Assembly: GCF_043290135.1 (NCBI RefSeq)
Contig: NC_134705.1
Span: forward strand, 55,467,271-55,531,270
Direction of reading: 5' to 3'
DNA length: 64,000 bases
Origin: Rhipicephalus microplus
Taxonomy: Eukaryota > Arthropoda > Arachnida > Ixodida > Ixodidae
The position numbers and the translations under genes were made by a program. Below are positions 1-12,431 of this stretch, piece after piece. Position 1 is the stretch's first letter; the number at the start of each line of letters is the position of its first letter. The notes beneath the pieces were generated by a model. It searched no databases, was not told where the DNA came from, and was given only the letters and a program-made list of their open reading frames with translations.

Positions 1-119
1 GCAATGGTTTTTCCGATCTAGGACGATACATCTAACACGTGTGAAACTTTGCAAGGAGGCAGCCCCTCTTTTGATAACGCTTCTCTGGCGTCTGGTCACT
101 TGCGTATTGTGTTTATTAT

Positions 120-340
120 CTTTTTTATTTCCTCGTACTCACGTTTTACAGTGAAAGCTGTTAGGATATCACAACTCGGTTCACGGGCACTTGTCCACCA
201 CGGACACCGCCGGTGTCCGTAACCACATCGCGCAAAATTAGAAAAAAATTAAACCTAGCACCAAAGACACAGTGGAGTTCGAAACCCGGGCCTGCTGGGT
301 GCCAGCTCAGTATTATATCACTGAGCTACGCCGGTTCTCG
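120..340 (-). repeat. tRNA-derived SINE-like repeat
   Basis: On the minus strand, positions 338-272 resemble the 5' half of a tRNA-derived SINE. There is an A-box-like GTAGCTCAGTG followed by a B-box-like GGGTTTCGAACTCC. The downstream part holds a perfect hairpin at 200-220 (ACGGACACCG, one base, then its complement). The internal spacing departs from a functional tRNA, so this is read as a SINE head and not a tRNA gene. The 3' limit is uncertain. Confidence 0.4.
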
Positions 341-1540
341 TGATTTGTTGGCAAACTTTGCTTAGGCAGGCTTCTTATTAGGAAAGCAATCGCAATAATA
401 CAACTTATAAAGCATTTTTAAAGAGCGAAAGAACGATCAGTTTTCGCACAATGCGAATAGCGGAACGAGTGGGCCATCCAATGCTCCAACCCTTACAAAA
501 GCTTGTTCTTCTTCTCCTATAAACTGTGGCGCATACCATATTAAGGCATAATTCCCCATCGTCGTCAGCCAATGCATGAACAATTGGCACGAAATTTTTT
601 GAAAGTTTGTAGCGGATACCATACTTCTCAGAAGAAAAACGAAAAACAGCAAAGCGAATGCCGGCATATTACCCAAAAGTTTATTATTTGTGGGTATCAA
701 GCAAGTGTGCTTGCAGTAGTTACCCAATGAGTGTTTTGAAAAAGCTCTGAAAGGCCGCTTTTCTAGCTTTCGCTGTGACTGTGCTGCGCCTTCCGCGCAG
801 GCTTGACGTTTTTTGATGCATTCAAGTATTTGGGCTTAGTGTCTTGTACTCAGCCGAACGCTTAAATACTGACACAACGTTTTATTGCAGCTTTCGTAGC
901 ATGACAGCTGTACTGTGTGAAATTATATCGAAAGTTCAGTATACTTTTCTGCATTCCAAATTCCAATAGACGCTAACATGACACTGAGCGACACCGTTGG
1001 GGTCTTGTGTTAAGTTCTGTTCGAGTGGAGTATCTCTGTATTTCACATGTTTTCGCTGTGTCAATGTTCCAAATTCCGGAGTATCGCTGACACAACAAAG
1101 GCAGATGTTCGAATGTAAAACTAGGAGGAAGTTTGAGGTCCTCTTTTAGAAGTATAGAACGTTTCATAACAAGGAGATCCTTTCGCCTGGCCTTCTGAAT
1201 CGCTATCCTGGCTTTGCTTAATGTTAATAATACAATAGTATGTATAGCTGCAGTTTGGCGTGCCAAACTCACGATATCGGTTGAACGCTCACCTTTCAGA
1301 TACGCTGGCGGAATGTCGACCAGCGGTCGTTGTTTAGAATGCACTCGCATCGCAGAGCCCACTGGCCTCTGGCATTTCGCCTTCGTCGATGTTCGATCGT
1401 ATTCTCGTCGATATGCGGTCGTTCCTCATCGCTGCACATCGACCCCCCGCCACCAAGAAATGGGAAAGTCTGTTTGCGTAGCACGGACCGTTTAAAGCTA
1501 GTATAGTATGCAATTTGCAAGTAGAATACCCAAGTGCTCA
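341..1540. other. No recognisable gene or repeat
   Basis: AT-rich sequence with only short open frames. No protein motif, tRNA or tandem repeat was recognised. It may be diverged repeat or intergenic DNA. Confidence 0.5.
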
Positions 1541-1546
1541 ATCAAC

Positions 1547-2925
1547 GTCATCATCATCATAATCAGTCTCCCTATGCTCACTGCAGGGCAAAAGACTCTC
1601 CCATAATCCACAAATCGGCCCTGTTTTGTGTCTTCTAATGCCACGTAATACTTGTGAACTTCCTGGTGCCACAGGGACACTGAACGTTCTGGCTCCCCTT
1701 TATGATTTTGCTTTCTCTGGGGATACAGTCATTTACACTTAATGACCAACGGTTACCTTGCCTACGTGCTACGTACCCGGCCCACGTTCATTTCTTTTTG
1801 ATTTCAACTACAATATCCTTAACCCCGGTGTGTTCCCTGATCCACTCTGCTCTCTTCTTGTCTGTTAAGGTAACACCTATCATTTTCCTTTCCGTCGTTC
1901 ACTGCGTCGTCCACAATTTAAGCTGAACCCTCTTTGTAAGGGTCCATGTTTCTGCTCCGTAGGTAAGGAACAAAAAGATGCAGCTGTTATATACCATTCT
2001 TTTGGGGTTAGCGACAGTATACCAGTCATGATTTGAGAATGCTTGCTTAATGCGATCCACCCCTACTTTATTCTTCTGGTTATTTCCCGTTGATGGTTAG
2101 GCTTAGTGGTTACTACCTGTCCTAAGTAGGCATATTCTTTTACATCTTCCAGCGTCTCTCCATCTATCCCAATGTGATGTTTTTTGCCGAGACTGTTGGG
2201 CGTTACTTTAGTTTCGTGCATATTATTTTCAGTTGCGCGTTACATTAGTCTTGTGCAGATTATTTTAAGATATACGCTTCTGCGTTGAGTGTCCAGTTCA
2301 GTAACCATTGGTTTCATTTCGTCCCCTCAATCACTCAACAAAATAATGTCAACAGCTAATCGCAGGTTCCTAAGATACTCCCTCTAAATCTTATTGCGAA
2401 ATATTCCCAATCTAGGGACCTAAAAACCTCCTGTAATAACGTGGTGAATGGCATCGGAAAGATCGTGTCTCCATGCCGTACACCCTTCTTTATTGGGATC
2501 TTGTCGCTTTCTTTATGGAGAACTATAGCGGCTGTGGATCCACTGTATATTTTTTCAGTACGTTTATGCAGGTTCCGTCGATGCCCTGATTTCGTAGTGC
2601 GTGCGTTTCTGCTGAAGCCTCGAGCTAGTCAAGCACTTTCTTGTAATCTATGATGGTAAGTATAGAGGTTGCTTGTATTCCGCACATTTCTCTATTATTA
2701 TTTTGAATGTTGTCTATTGTGTTGTCGCCTGCACGAAATCCTGCTTCGTCCTCTAGTTGATTGAACTGTAATGTCGCTATATTCAATTAGTCACTATTTT
2801 TGTCAATAGCTTGTAGAAAACGAACAGTAAGTTGATCATCCTGTAATTTCTCAAGTCCTCGAAGTCTTATTTTTCACAGATTAAGGTTATGTTGAGGCTC
2901 TTCCCAGATTTTGGTACTCTTACCA
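1547..2925 (-). mobile_element. Degraded RTE-like LINE, 3' half (RT and C-terminal domain)
   Basis: Read on the minus strand, this matches the 3' half of the RTE-like element at 29,365-32,761. Around 2,440-2,530 it encodes the reverse-transcriptase stretch around IPIKKGVRQGDTI. Around 1,700-1,930 it encodes the C-terminal block, including the GHVAR-type segment. It ends at 1,547-1,560 with a run of ATG triplets on the minus strand, the same trinucleotide tail seen at 32,735-32,752. The frame is broken by many indels and stops, and no coding capacity remains. It has no 5' half, which is typical of 5'-truncated insertions. Confidence 0.8.
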
Positions 2926-4630
2926 TCAAAAGACCGCAAGGTTCATAGACGCTCGCGCCACCTAGCGGAAATCAGGAGCATTCTTTCGGGGATGATCAGT
3001 AGGCAGACGCTAGCTTCCTTATTCGGCTGCGCTATCCTCAGTGGTAACACGTTAGCAAAAAACGAACCCAAACCACTTTGTATGTTTTGCGTATCACTGA
3101 ATATATCGGACCGACCGTGACGCAATAAATATGATTCGTTCTTGCGAGACGCAAGGCTTTTCTCAAAATACGTGGCAACTTGCACGTGAGATTACAGCCC
3201 GTAGAGTACAATTGTCAGCTTCGTGATATTTTCTGCAGCCACGTTCGAAAGGTAAATGTGGTGCTTTTTAGTGCATGAATTCCATAGCATTCATTGCAAG
3301 CGGAAAGTAGCGCTGGCTCGCGAGTTGCGCTTCCAAACCTTGACCTACGCTGCGCCGCTTGATTTTTACATTCGTCTATAGCTGGCGGCACACTGAGAGT
3401 GATTCGACTTTTGGCAGGTACGGAGTGAATTGTTCTCTGCGCCGTGTTGAGTGACGCCGTGTTGGTGCTGTACGGAGTGAGTGCCGCGTCCATGGTGTTA
3501 TCGACGTGGTTCGGTAGAAGAAAACTCCTTAGCCTATGTTGAGCAGTAGTGTTCAAAGAAGTCGTCTTGACGTCGTGTATTTTTCACTGGACGTAGAATG
3601 CACCTTAGTTGACAGCGACGATGGACGGTCAGCTGCTAACTCATGAACAGCGAGTTGAACTTCGCGTTTCATGCACTTCATGTTTTTCATGCTCGTAAGT
3701 CACTCTGATTGTATATATTTTTACATTATCCTCCTGTGAACTCAAAATAAAAGCATACTTTTTCTTATGCAATGCATGTACCCCAATTACAATTGATATT
3801 ATAGAGTGCTACATGCCGCCAACACGCTGTATCACGACTAGTGAAGCAAAACGGTTAGAGGAATAAAACGTGTAGTTACGAATACAGTCCATGCCTCTCT
3901 GCTAACTTGTCCTGTACTTCACCGGCACCATCCGAGCAACATTGCTGTTCGAGGAATTTTCATATTTTTGACGTGGCGAAAAGCGTACGCATGTATTCGT
4001 TTCCATATCCTTGTTGCTATCACGCTCATGAAACATGCGAAATTCGCAACATGCAGTGAAGTTCACACTGTTAAAGTATGACCCTAGCTGTGACACAAGC
4101 GCTACTTAGTGGGAAGTTAAATGCTTGCATTTCGTTGAAGTAGAAACTCTTCAGTGTTTACAGCGTAAGTAATGACGGCGGCGTAATATGTTTGCAAACT
4201 ATCGCTGCGTTAAACACTCAGTACCGTGCAGCCACGACGGCATGCTATTCGCGGGCGCCCACTACCGCGGCACATCCGTCAGGTAGACTCGGCACAAGTT
4301 ATCTCGGAGTGTCATTAAATTCCTACGTCAATTCCAGTTCTTACAGTTTTCAGTAGCACGCGCAGGATTACGCAAGGCGTCATTGATGTATAGTCGATCA
4401 GCTGGCACCACCACTCTTCGCACTGCGGCAAGAAAAAAGGTAGCGACCATTCAAAAGTTTCTATTATTTGAGAAAGAACTTTGCTCCAATATACATTCAT
4501 TCGACGATCAAGAGTTCTGGTTAAAGCTGCATTGGGCGTACGTTCATGCGTCCTATCTTTTTCTATGCATGTTCACGGGTTGATCATCCTACCGCATTCA
4601 TCTTGAATTGCACGGCACGCCACCTATGGC
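2926..4630. other. No recognisable gene or repeat
   Basis: Mixed composition, with a somewhat GC-richer block at 3,230-3,600 that has an open minus-strand frame of 113 codons without recognisable motifs. I cannot assign a function. It could be unique intergenic DNA. Confidence 0.45.
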
Positions 4631-4639
4631 CGTGGGCAT

Positions 4640-4745
4640 TACGACTAAGGTGGCCTGTTTTTCTACTACAATTTCTCCACCACCAGTCAGCAGATTCGAT
4701 GTTACTTTATCTTCACTAGCGGCTTTGACTCTTTGCGATCCTTCT
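4640..4745 (-). mobile_element. Short RTE-like LINE fragment (start of RT domain)
   Basis: The minus strand encodes a stretch with KAASEDKVTSNLL and GGGEIVVEKQATL. This parallels KAAGEDQVTSDLL and DGGQIVLERLATL of the RTE-like element at 31,290-31,380. Only about 35 residues align and the surroundings do not continue the match. Confidence 0.55.
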
Positions 4746-4924
4746 AACCCTACTGAAAAAACGCCTACCTTAGCAATGGATTCCACCATCCACCATTTTG
4801 GTGGATTATGGTGCTGGAAATAGAGGTGGCACATGGTGTATCCTGACGTAGAGTGGATGATGGAGTGCCAGCCATGCTGGAGCGCGAAGCAGCGTCAGAA
4901 CCACCGGGACGAGCTGCTACTAAA

Positions 4925-5060
4925 AATAATAAAAATAAATGTATAAAAACAATGTAGAAAGCACCCGCGAAAAAAAAGAGATACAACCACGTGGATTCGA
5001 ATGTGCCACTTTCGGATTCCCAACTGAACACACTAACCACTGCACAAGGACGACTTCTTT
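4925..5060 (-). repeat. tRNA-derived SINE-like fragment
   Basis: On the minus strand, 5055-4985 shows GCAGTGGTTAGTGTGTTCAG (A-box region) and, farther on, ACATTCGAATCC (B-box region), followed by an A/T-rich tail toward 4,925. This is the head of a tRNA-derived SINE. Cloverleaf pairing is poor, so it is not called a tRNA gene. Confidence 0.35.
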
Positions 5061-5099
5061 TTTTTATTTCCGAGTGAACTTCTCACACATGGGGTTGTT

Positions 5100-6690
5100 A
5101 AGATAAATATATTACGATTCACAACAAACATAGCAGCAAGATAACTATGGCCTTCAAGCGCTACTATATCATATCACGTCCTTAAATTGCATCATGGTCA
5201 GTAGGACTTCTGCCCTTTCTAACCAGAAAGGTACACATTCATCTGTGCTCACTACTTCGAGAAACCTTGAGATACTTTTTTTAAATACTGTCTTGCTGAT
5301 CTCCTGTCAGGATCACATTGAAATTCAGCCATTCCTTAGCGCTATATAGTGTGCAAGGCAGTTGTCATGATTTATTCAAAAAGTAATTCATCAGAATTCT
5401 TAATTGCTAAATAACTGATTCCATGAGGATCTAACAAAAATTCTTTTTTTACATGTCATTTGTAATACGTCCCAAATGTATACTCCTTCCCAGCAATGTA
5501 AAAAAACGTTGTCTATAGTTTCAGTTTGTTAAAGATTAGACATTCATAGCCCCTTGGCATATAAATACCACGCTCCTCGAGGAAGTTTCTTACAGGAAGC
5601 GTTCCGTTGTGCAATTTAAAAAAGGACGTTCTTTCACCTGGAGCTGCCTGTATTTTTTAACTCATTTAAGTACATTCTGACTCTTTCATGCTGAATATAG
5701 CACTCTGTACAGTGGAAAAGAGAGCAGAGTGTCAGATAAGTCTTTGTACAGTTTTTTTATTTCTATAGACCGTCGGTATTCCATCAAAACCCAGATACAC
5801 AAAAAGCGCACATTGGCTACAACTTATTTCATGTAACCTTTCAGCGCTCCTGTCATAACTTGAGTGCTCACACCAGACTCAGACAACAGTCTACCTAATC
5901 TTATTTGACAAAGTGTTAGTAGGAAAGGATCTCTTGTCTCACGGAAAAAAAAACCTATTTACTAACTGCTTGATAAATAGGTGTCCGTGCCCAAGGCCAC
6001 CGCACTTCACCCTTCTAAACAAAGTTGTGCGTCTGCACCTTTCCCAGTTAGAACCCCACTCGAAAATTGCAAACAGCCGATGTAGTTTTTCAAAATTTAC
6101 CAGGCAACAGTACAGCACTTGCATCTCATACCATACCTTGGACACAAAAAACCAAATGCCTACAGTATCCCTAGCAAACATAGACAGATAAGTTGCTTTC
6201 CACCTATTCGTTTTCTCTTTAGTTTCTCTTGTTCGCTGTTTTCAGCTATCTTCAGTACATTTATACGACTCGAGCAAAACTCCAGGATATTTACATGGGG
6301 TTTGGGTCCATTTAATGGCTACGAAAAATTCTTCTGCTGAAGGCACCAGAATTTTTAGCCAGAAGTCAAGGCATTTACCCGAGTTTATGTGGCTTCCAGT
6401 TACTTCGGCGAATGATTTTGAAACTGTTAGGGATTCTTCAATACCTTGATAAAAAGTGCTACATATCGCAACATCTTCAGCATTTACGAGTAGTTTGACC
6501 TCTGAGGAATAAAATCTATACCCACTAATGCTATCGTTATGAGTATCGACAGACATAAAGTTTCAATGTAGATGCAAAACGACAGTGGACTAGCAGGGCA
6601 ACCTTGACGCACTGAGTGCTAAATTTTATTGGGCTGACCCATTTCTTCAAGGGGCACTCACGAGGCCCCATAACAAATTTTAGTTAAACC
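5100..6690 (-). mobile_element. Degraded LINE (RT domain and C-terminal zinc motif)
   Basis: The minus strand from about 6,650 leftward encodes reverse-transcriptase block B-like SVRQGCPASPLSF. It continues with an altered catalytic block (AEDVAI where an active enzyme has ADDVAI) and then a KYPGVLLE block. Around 5,480-5,560 it reads TIDNVFLHCWEG, part of a C-terminal cysteine/histidine motif. The frame is broken repeatedly. The family differs from both the RTE-like and the RNase H-bearing elements elsewhere in the window. It most resembles tick LINEs with an L1/Tx1-like RT, but clade placement is tentative. Confidence 0.65.
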
Positions 6691-6960
6691 GTGGAAGTTG
6701 TTGGGTGTCCGATGAGGAATATTTTGCCACAAAAATTTTCGAATCGGTTCAATACGGGCTGTGAAAACTTTTTTTTCAGAAAGAGCGCGAAACGAGGATG
6801 ACAGGAGGCAAGCACGAGACTCTTGCCGCTCCTACGCGTAGCCTTCGCAAGCCAAATCTTTTCCCTACCCTCTCCGGCATCTGACCAAGAGGTCTCGTGC
6901 GCATAGCGTGCCCAAACAAGCCTGCCCCCGTAGTGCACGTGAGTCGTGTTCTTTTTTTGC

Positions 6961-6972
6961 CTTTTTCTGCGG
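6961..6972. repeat. Target-site duplication, left copy
   Basis: CTTTTTCTGCGG at 6,961-6,972 is repeated exactly at 10,123-10,134. The two copies bracket the LINE at 6,973-10,122. Confidence 0.75.
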
Positions 6973-9900
6973 ATTTACCAAGAAAGTTGCTAGCGCGCGA
7001 TGGCACAATACACAGGAGGACCTGGGTAGCGATCACTCAGTGATCGAGATCCAGGTCGACGCTGAACCTCACCACCGCGTTCATCGGGAAGGTACCAAGG
7101 GCAAAAACCACCGGCTGGTGGATTGGGACGCGTTTCGCAAAGTCCGGAAAGAGCAGAATCGTGGCAATGCGGCTATTGAGGATATAGATGCTGGACTGCG
7201 ACGCTCAAGGGGGATTTAGAAACGGCGACGCGGGAGGTTCCGCCAGAAGCACAGCTCGAAGTGGTAGACAGCAAACTCCTACACATGTGGGAAGCCAAGT
7301 GCAGCCTGCAAGCAGGTGGAAGCGTCAACGCCACAATCGAACGCTGCGCAGACGCTTAGCACGGCTAAGCAGGGAAATGGAAGAGCACGCGTTACAGGTA
7401 TGCAAAACGCAATGGGAAGAGATCTGCAATGGGATGGAGAACCAGCTGAAACGGGCCAAGACGTGGCATCTCCTCCGGCACCTCTTGGATCCAGAGGAGA
7501 CGAAAACATCGCACGCACATAAGCTTAACAAGTTGCTGCACGACTACAAAGGCACCAACGCGGACTTTCTAGATGATGTGCGAAGCCGTTACTTTCAGTC
7601 ACGTAGCCCCCTCGCGCACTCGGCATACGCCTGGGAGGGTGAGGGTAACGCGGAGCTAGACGAGGACTTCAGCGTTGCAGAGGTGAGGGCGGTGCTGCAC
7701 AGGCTCAACACAAAGTCGGCGCCAGGCCCGGACGGGATAACCAACAAAGCGCTACGTAACTTGGACGATGAGTCGATAGAACAACTGAAGGCTTACATGA
7801 ACGAGTGCTGGAATGCGGGCGCTATACCGAACTCGTGGAAAACGGCGCGCATAATTATGATCCCCAAACCGGGCAAACGAGTACAGATTGACAACCTTCG
7901 ACCGATATCCCTGACGTCCTGCGTTGGTAAGGTCATGGAACATGTGGTTCTCGCTCGCCTTACCAACTACCTCGAGGACCGAAACATGCTCCCACACACG
8001 ATGCTGGGGTTCCGTCGTAACCTTTCCACGCAGGACGTTATGCTTCAACTCAAGCACGATATCGTAGACAATCCCACACGATCCACCAAAGCGATACTCG
8101 GGCTCGACCTCAAAAAGGCGTTCGACAACGTTAGCCATGCTGCGATACTTGAAAGTATACGAGCGTTGGGACTGGGCGAGAGAACGTACCACTACGTACG
8201 GGATTTTCTTACGGGCCGCCGGGCCCGATTAGCGATCGGTGGACTAGAATCGCAGGACATATACATGGGTTGTACGGGCACGCCGCAGGGCTCCGTAATC
8301 TCGCCCATGCTCTTTAACCTCGTGCTTGTCGGATTACCACGAAAACTCGCTGAGATAGAAGGCCTCCACCATAGCTTGTACGCCGATGATATCACCCTCT
8401 GGGTTGCCGAGGGAAATGACGGCCACGTAGAGCAAACGCTGCAGGAAGCCGTCGACGTGGTGCAGGACTACCTTCGCGACACTGGCCTCGAATGTTCCGC
8501 CGCTAAATCAGAGCTCCTGCTCTATAGACCATCGCGCAGGGGCCGTAAACCCAAGAACGCCGATTCCGCATTCGAGTGCGCATATAGAGAAATTAATGTA
8601 CGCACATCAGACGGCGCTGTCATCCCACAAGTTAACACCATTAGGGTACTGGGCTTGCGCCTGTCCGCCAACGGCCACAACGGCGAAACCGTTCGCAGAC
8701 TAGAGGGCGCGGTCAATGAAACAATCCAGTTGCTGAAACGAATAACAAATCGGCATAGCAGAATAAAGGAAAGCAATACCATGCGCCTGGTACATGCTTT
8801 CGCTATGAACCATATAACATACGTCGCCTCCTACCTCAAGTGGCAGGCGACTGAACGCACCAAACTAGATTGTCTCATCCGCAAGGCGTACAAACGCGCA
8901 ATCGGATTACCGGCCAATACCAGCACGGAAAAATTTCTCGAGCTGGGGTTGCACAATACTCTAAATGAGATAATCGAAGCACACAACATCGCCCAGTACG
9001 AACGTCTGGCGAAGACCAGAACTGGTCGACATATCCTCAAGACACTGGGCATCAACTACCATACGCAGCGCGGCGAAAAGGTCGGGATACCCAGACGTAT
9101 TCGCGAGCGCATCGTCGTTATGCCGTTGCCTAAGAACATGCACCCGACACATCACATCGGTCGGCGCAACAGGCGCGCCAAAGACCTTGAAAAGAAATTC
9201 GGCAATAGCAAAGACACAGTTTACGTGGACGCGGCCCGTTACGACTGCCACCGCGGCTTCGCGGTCGCGATCACGGATCATGTAGGAACTTGCGTCACGA
9301 GTGTGACGATAGGCGCGGAAGAGACGGGGGCGGCCGAAGAAGCTGCCATAGCCCTCGCGATAGCCACCACGGACGCCGAGGTGATAATAGGCGACTCGCA
9401 GGCGGCGATACGCAACTACGCCAGCGGCCGGATCTCCCGCAAAGTGGCCCGCATTCTCCAAATTCACGAACGCAACATCTGCCGCAAAAACGACAGTTTC
9501 CTCGTATGGGCCCCCGCCCACACGGACCCTCCGCTTGCGGGCAACGCGACTGCCCACACCGCGGCTCGAGGACTTACACGCCGAGCTGCGACGCCTGCCG
9601 ACAGTCCCGATGTCTCGCACACTTCGACAGCGATGCGGGAATGGACGTGGGGGGGGATCGCATGACCACTTTCAGAGACATCACACAACACTACAGACTG
9701 AACAGATGCAAATATCCACCACCCCACGCCAAACTAAACAAGAAACAGCAGGTTGCCTGGAGACAACTACAGACACACACGTACCCGAATCCGCTGATCC
9801 TTCGCCTCTGCTACCCAGGCATTTATACGTCCGACGCGTGTAAGGCGTGCGGAGCCAGAGCGACGCTGCAGCACATGCTGTGGAAGTGTACCGGTAACGC

Positions 9901-10122
9901 GCAGCAGTCCCCTACGAACCCGGTAGACATGGCAGTCTCGAACCGCGAGGCGCGATGGGAGGCGGCTCTGCTCAGCCACGACCTTGCCGATCAACTATGG
10001 GCCATCCGGCAAGCCCAGGATGCCGCCCGGGTCCAAGGACTCGAGGCCGTCACCTAGGCCGGGGTGCTTGTAGCCCCACCCCGCTCAATGACGCCGGACA
10101 TGTTCAATAAAGTTTTTACTCA
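6973..10122 (+). mobile_element. I-group LINE, 5'-truncated, nearly intact ORF2
   Basis: A non-LTR retrotransposon bounded by a 12-bp target-site duplication. It begins inside the endonuclease domain, so ORF1 and most of the endonuclease are missing. It then carries a complete reverse transcriptase, an RNase H domain and a C-terminal cysteine/histidine motif. It ends with a short 3' UTR that has AATAAA at 10,106-10,111. Base composition is GC-richer than the flanks. The perfect duplication and few lesions point to a young insertion. RNase H after RT places it in the I group of LINEs. Confidence 0.85.
6974..10057 (+). pseudogene. LINE ORF2: endonuclease end, RT, RNase H, zinc motif
   Basis: The endonuclease remnant ends with the conserved GSDH motif (about 7,030). 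Around 7,209-7,213 (a run of five G) the coding phase shifts, and it shifts again near 7,320. From there one frame stays open to 9,665. The RT domain includes PGPDGITN, LGLDLKKAFD, TPQGSVISP and the catalytic YADD at about 8,380. RNase H shows its acidic residues in VDAARY (9,225), AAEEAA and GDSQAA. At the run of eight G (9,649-9,656) the frame shifts once more. The next frame supplies about 130 residues with CKACG and HMLWKC, ending at 10,057. Three indels, at least two of them at G runs, separate this from an intact ORF2, so assembly error is a real alternative to true decay. Confidence 0.85.
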
Positions 10123-10134
10123 CTTTTTCTGCGG
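10123..10134. repeat. Target-site duplication, right copy
   Basis: Exact second copy of CTTTTTCTGCGG directly after the LINE 3' end. Confidence 0.75.
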
Positions 10135-12426
10135 GATGGTGTGGAAACGCTGGCTAAGACGCGGTAAAATAGATGAGCACAATGAGTGCGCGAACGCGTA
10201 GGAGCGTTCCACGGCTCTTGCCTGCTCTATGCGCTGACCGTGGCCACGGAGACACGAACGCACGCGAAACGCTGGCACATTAGCTTCGCATCTCGCTGCA
10301 ATTCACGGGAAAAAATGAAAAAAAAAAACGCTTACATTCCCTTAGTGCGTCTCGTTATTTATTAAGAGATATAATATTCTCTTCAAGTAACAAATACACA
10401 AACTACTCATGTTATGTTGAATTAGTTTCGAATTGTGACGTGCCACTGTTGTCAACGTCAGAGCATAGTCGTCTACGTACAAGACCAACGTCACAGCATT
10501 GCCAGGTGGGTAGGGCCATTCATACGCGCACGTCTTACCCTCATTATTTGTGCTCGCGGCCGCAAAGAAAAGGGGGAGCAGCGTTCATGTCAAAATTTGA
10601 TCCATTTCCGCGGTGCGTACCTTCGCAAAATTTAGCAGATGTTATCACGAATGCCTCATCTACACATTGTGCTTTTCAGCTAAAATTTGTCAAAGCTGGC
10701 GACTTGCCCTTCAATATTTATTAGTTCTATACTACCAATTCGATATGCCAAGGCTACACCATCCACAATTATCTTACAAACAATAAAGTACTCCAATACT
10801 ACAAACAAAAAGCTGTGGGTGACGCAATTATGCGTTTTCTCCAGATCCAGCTAGAGTATGGCCACCCGATTTTGACTGATCTCAGCACATTCTAGAACAG
10901 ACCGCATTTTATGAACATTTGTTACAAGGAACGACCTTTGATTATACATGTTTGGTGTCTACAGATAATACCTTTTATCACTGACTGAAATCTAGCAGCC
11001 AACGTTTTCATTATTATATTGTGGTCTAGATTTTTCAGTGTGATTGACCTGTGCACTGTAGCGTGCGCACTGCATCATGCCAGCACTTAAGAGTTTTGCT
11101 GCTAAATGACTAGTCAAGTTTAAATCTGACTGTTCAACTTCAGTTCTGTTTGTGACGTCCTCGAGATGGACAGGAATAGCACTTGATACTACAATTTGCA
11201 CAATTGAAAAACACGAACAACTGCAGCCCGTAACAATTGTCCCCGCCATAATGGCAACAACGCTATGTTTTTCTTACAATTTACAACCACAAGAAAAAAA
11301 AGCACTCAGTTGACTGAGGAGCAGGTACAGTTTATCGGCGGTTACTGTCAAGCTGAATATCCGTTTCTCACTCCTTACAAAGACCGATATCTGCTCAGGC
11401 TTTAAGACGCCTCTAGGCTTATTTCATAGATATGCGCAAACTATTGATTGTGATGTTTTTTGCGCCACGCACAGTGCAGTCGTGCCAGAGCACTGCCGTA
11501 GCTCTATCGTTAGAGACAACTACACAACGGCTTGACCCAAACGAATGCAGTGCGCAAAAATAAATACATGCTATCGAATTGGTTCGAAAAGCATACGAAT
11601 GGACGAGTCTCTGTTCTCGCATGAAAGCCATAGAAGTGCCGGCGAGTGCGACCGGTAGCTGACGGTGAAAGGAGACCTATAGGTTCGGTAGAAGCGCTGC
11701 AAGCGCGTCGCATTGATGTTTGTCGCTTTTTGCGCGAACACCGTACACAATAAAAAGCATTTATTTCGAATAAATGATGCCACAACTGTGCTGTATTGTC
11801 ATTCTTATTCGTCGAAATTGTCTTTTGTGAAACCCAGAAGCACCAATAACACTTGTACGGGCTCGGTTAGTAGGCCTAAACTTTGGTGGAAATCTTGGTG
11901 GTAAAACCATTCGTCACGGGATGAAAGGCGAACTCGCTGGGGCTCGTTCCGACGCATCTAGAAGGTAACAGTTTATACATATTAGTGTCGCTTGTACCTT
12001 TTTACATAAAAATACGGCTCAAGCAGTTAGGTGTGCCAGAATCGCCCGAGTTGCGTTTCTAGCGTGGCAATATCATGTGACCACTGTATTCGGTTCTACC
12101 ATCGAAAGGGGCAATTGCGAACTGGAGCTCATTTACTTCTCGAACACTGCGCGGCAATATAAAACATTTATTGCTACTGTTCAGGGTGACATCTATAGTG
12201 TTTTCAACTTCTCGACAAAGAAACACATCGCGGATGTCAAACTGATGTAAGTACGTGCGCGAAATCTAAGCATCTATTGACGGCCGCATTCCACGCTCCA
12301 CGAAAATTGAAGCATTGTCGACAAAGCAGGAACAAAAAAAAAAAAACGCGCTAGAGAGCGTAATCAGCAGCATTTGTTTCTTTTGATAGTAAACATATAT
12401 CTCTGAGCATTAAAGAATGGAACCCT
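10135..12426. other. No recognisable gene or repeat
   Basis: AT-rich sequence with two A-runs (about 10,317-10,329 and 12,336-12,346). No convincing coding frame, tRNA or known transposon motif was seen. Confidence 0.5.
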
Positions 12427-12431
12427 ACAAG

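Noticed and set aside
8961..9620. Minus-strand 219-codon gene
   Set aside because: Antisense shadow of the RT/RNase H coding sequence.
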